NCBI GenBank assembly: GCA_023432075.1
Contig: JAEYVD010000861.1
Coordinates: 1 to 6,520 of the forward strand
Direction of reading: 5' to 3'
DNA length: 6,520 nucleotides
DNA from: Pseudomonadota bacterium
GTDB lineage: Bacteria; Pseudomonadota; Gammaproteobacteria; Burkholderiales; Burkholderiaceae_B
Shown here: in pieces, positions 5,816-6,520 of the stretch
Numbering within the stretch: position 1 is the stretch's first letter
How the letters are laid out: each line of letters opens with the position of its first letter
Made by a program: the position numbers and the translations under genes
The notes under the pieces: model-generated
Databases searched by the model: none
Seen by the model: the letters and a program-made list of their open reading frames with translations, nothing else
What the model was told of the DNA's origin: nothing

Positions 5816-6520
5816 TCAACGCGTACCCGGCACGGTCTCTTTCAGTACCAGATTGCCGTTTTCGATTTCCGATACGCCGAAATCGGGCACGGTCTCGCCA
5901 TGCGCGCCGAACTCCAGGTTTGACGATGCACCGTCGTAGTCCACTGCCTTGCCTGCACGGATGAGATCTCGGCCCTGCGCAAACGAAGAGACCTTTTCCC
6001 CGCCATGCCGAGTGACCGCCTTGACCTGTCCGTTGATGGCGGCGATGTCCGCGGTCGGTCCGGCGGCCTCGATGGCCAGGGCCAGGGCAATGACCATGTC
6101 GTAGCTTTGGGCCGCAAACACGTCGGGATCGTGCTTGACCTTGGCGCGGAAGCGCTCGGAGAAGCTCTTGTACGCCGGGTTGCCGCTTGCCGCCACGTTG
6201 GAAATCGAGATGATGCCCTCGGTGACTTCCTTGCCCAGCGCTTTGACCAGCGCCTCGTTGGCGGTCCAGCCCGGCATGATGAATTTGCAGTCCTGACCAG
6301 TCTGGTACCACTCGCGCAGCAAAATCGTTGCGTCGGGGCGATACGAGCCCATTGCGATCACATCCGGTTTCGTTGCAAGGACCCGGTTCAATTCCGTTCG
6401 GTAGGTGGTCTGATTGGGTTCGTAGATCACCATGCTGCTGACCTTGCCGCCGTCTTTCTCCCACGTCTCTTTGAAATAGTTGGCCAGCCCAACAAAGGTG
6501 GAGTTGTTGAAGGCCATGAC
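5816..6520 (-). CDS. HAAT-family periplasmic substrate-binding protein (LivK-like), C-terminal part
   Basis: Receptor that would deliver the solute to the LivH/LivM core. Only the last 234 residues are in the window. The gene is open through the right edge and its start is outside. Family members have roughly 370-420 residues, so about 40% is missing, including the signal peptide and the first ligand-binding segments. The Met at 6515-6517 is internal and is not the start. Visible hallmarks of the type-I periplasmic fold are the YFKETWEKDGGKV region followed by VIYEP (residues 14-35 of the fragment), LNRVLATKPDVIAMGSY (44-60), QSYDMVIALALAIEAAG (138-154), and DYDGASSNLEF (194-204) near the end. 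It lies immediately upstream of livH with a 12-nt gap, the usual receptor-first order. The ligand is unknown. The missing N-terminal half carries much of the specificity, so I give no gene symbol. Confidence 0.9.
   Translation of the reverse strand, partial: VMAFNNSTFVGLANYFKETWEKDGGKVSSMVIYEPNQTTYRTELNRVLATKPDVIAMGSYRPDATILLREWYQTGQDCKFIMPGWTANEALVKALGKEVTEGIISISNVAASGNPAYKSFSERFRAKVKHDPDVFAAQSYDMVIALALAIEAAGPTADIAAINGQVKAVTRHGGEKVSSFAQGRDLIRAGKAVDYDGASSNLEFGAHGETVPDFGVSEIENGNLVLKETVPGTR

Noticed and set aside
5532..6464. Minus-strand frame of 310 codons overlapping the receptor and livH
   Set aside because: It is an out-of-frame shadow of the binding-protein gene, with Arg/Gly/Gln-rich composition and no domain.

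Overview
The window is GC-rich with very tight gene packing. It looks like the chromosome of a betaproteobacterium, most likely Alcaligenaceae (Bordetella/Achromobacter type). That placement is an inference from protein style: a stand-alone Bug/TctC-type binding protein next to a branched-chain-amino-acid-type (Liv/HAAT) ABC transporter operon is typical of those genomes. It has not been tested by a database search.

Layout: positions 1-184 are a non-coding leader with an AT-rich patch (about 31-70) containing a dyad, then two small hairpins and a strong Shine-Dalgarno site. On the + strand follows one complete gene (185-1168) for a secreted Bug/TctC-family solute-binding protein. It converges, across a 27-nt gap, on a minus-strand operon that fills the rest of the window. 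Read in the direction of transcription (right to left), the operon is: substrate-binding protein (3' part only, running off the right edge, 6520-5816), LivH-type permease (5803-4925), LivM-type permease (4918-4025), LivG-type ATPase (4028-3267), LivF-type ATPase (3270-2524) and an amidase-signature hydrolase (2527-1196).

The five transporter genes together encode a complete HAAT-family importer: a periplasmic receptor, two membrane subunits and two cytoplasmic ATPases. The amidase starts inside the stop codon of livF, so it is probably made together with the transporter. The simplest reading is an uptake-and-hydrolysis module: an amide-containing compound is imported and its amide bond is cleaved in the cytoplasm. 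The substrate cannot be read from the sequence.

I see no RNA genes, insertion sequences, CRISPR arrays or phage genes. The window is mostly ordinary metabolism and transport. The points most worth a second look are the transporter-amidase coupling, a run of eight G at the livG/livF junction where gain of one G would fuse the two ATPase genes, and the altered glycine-rich motif of the amidase.
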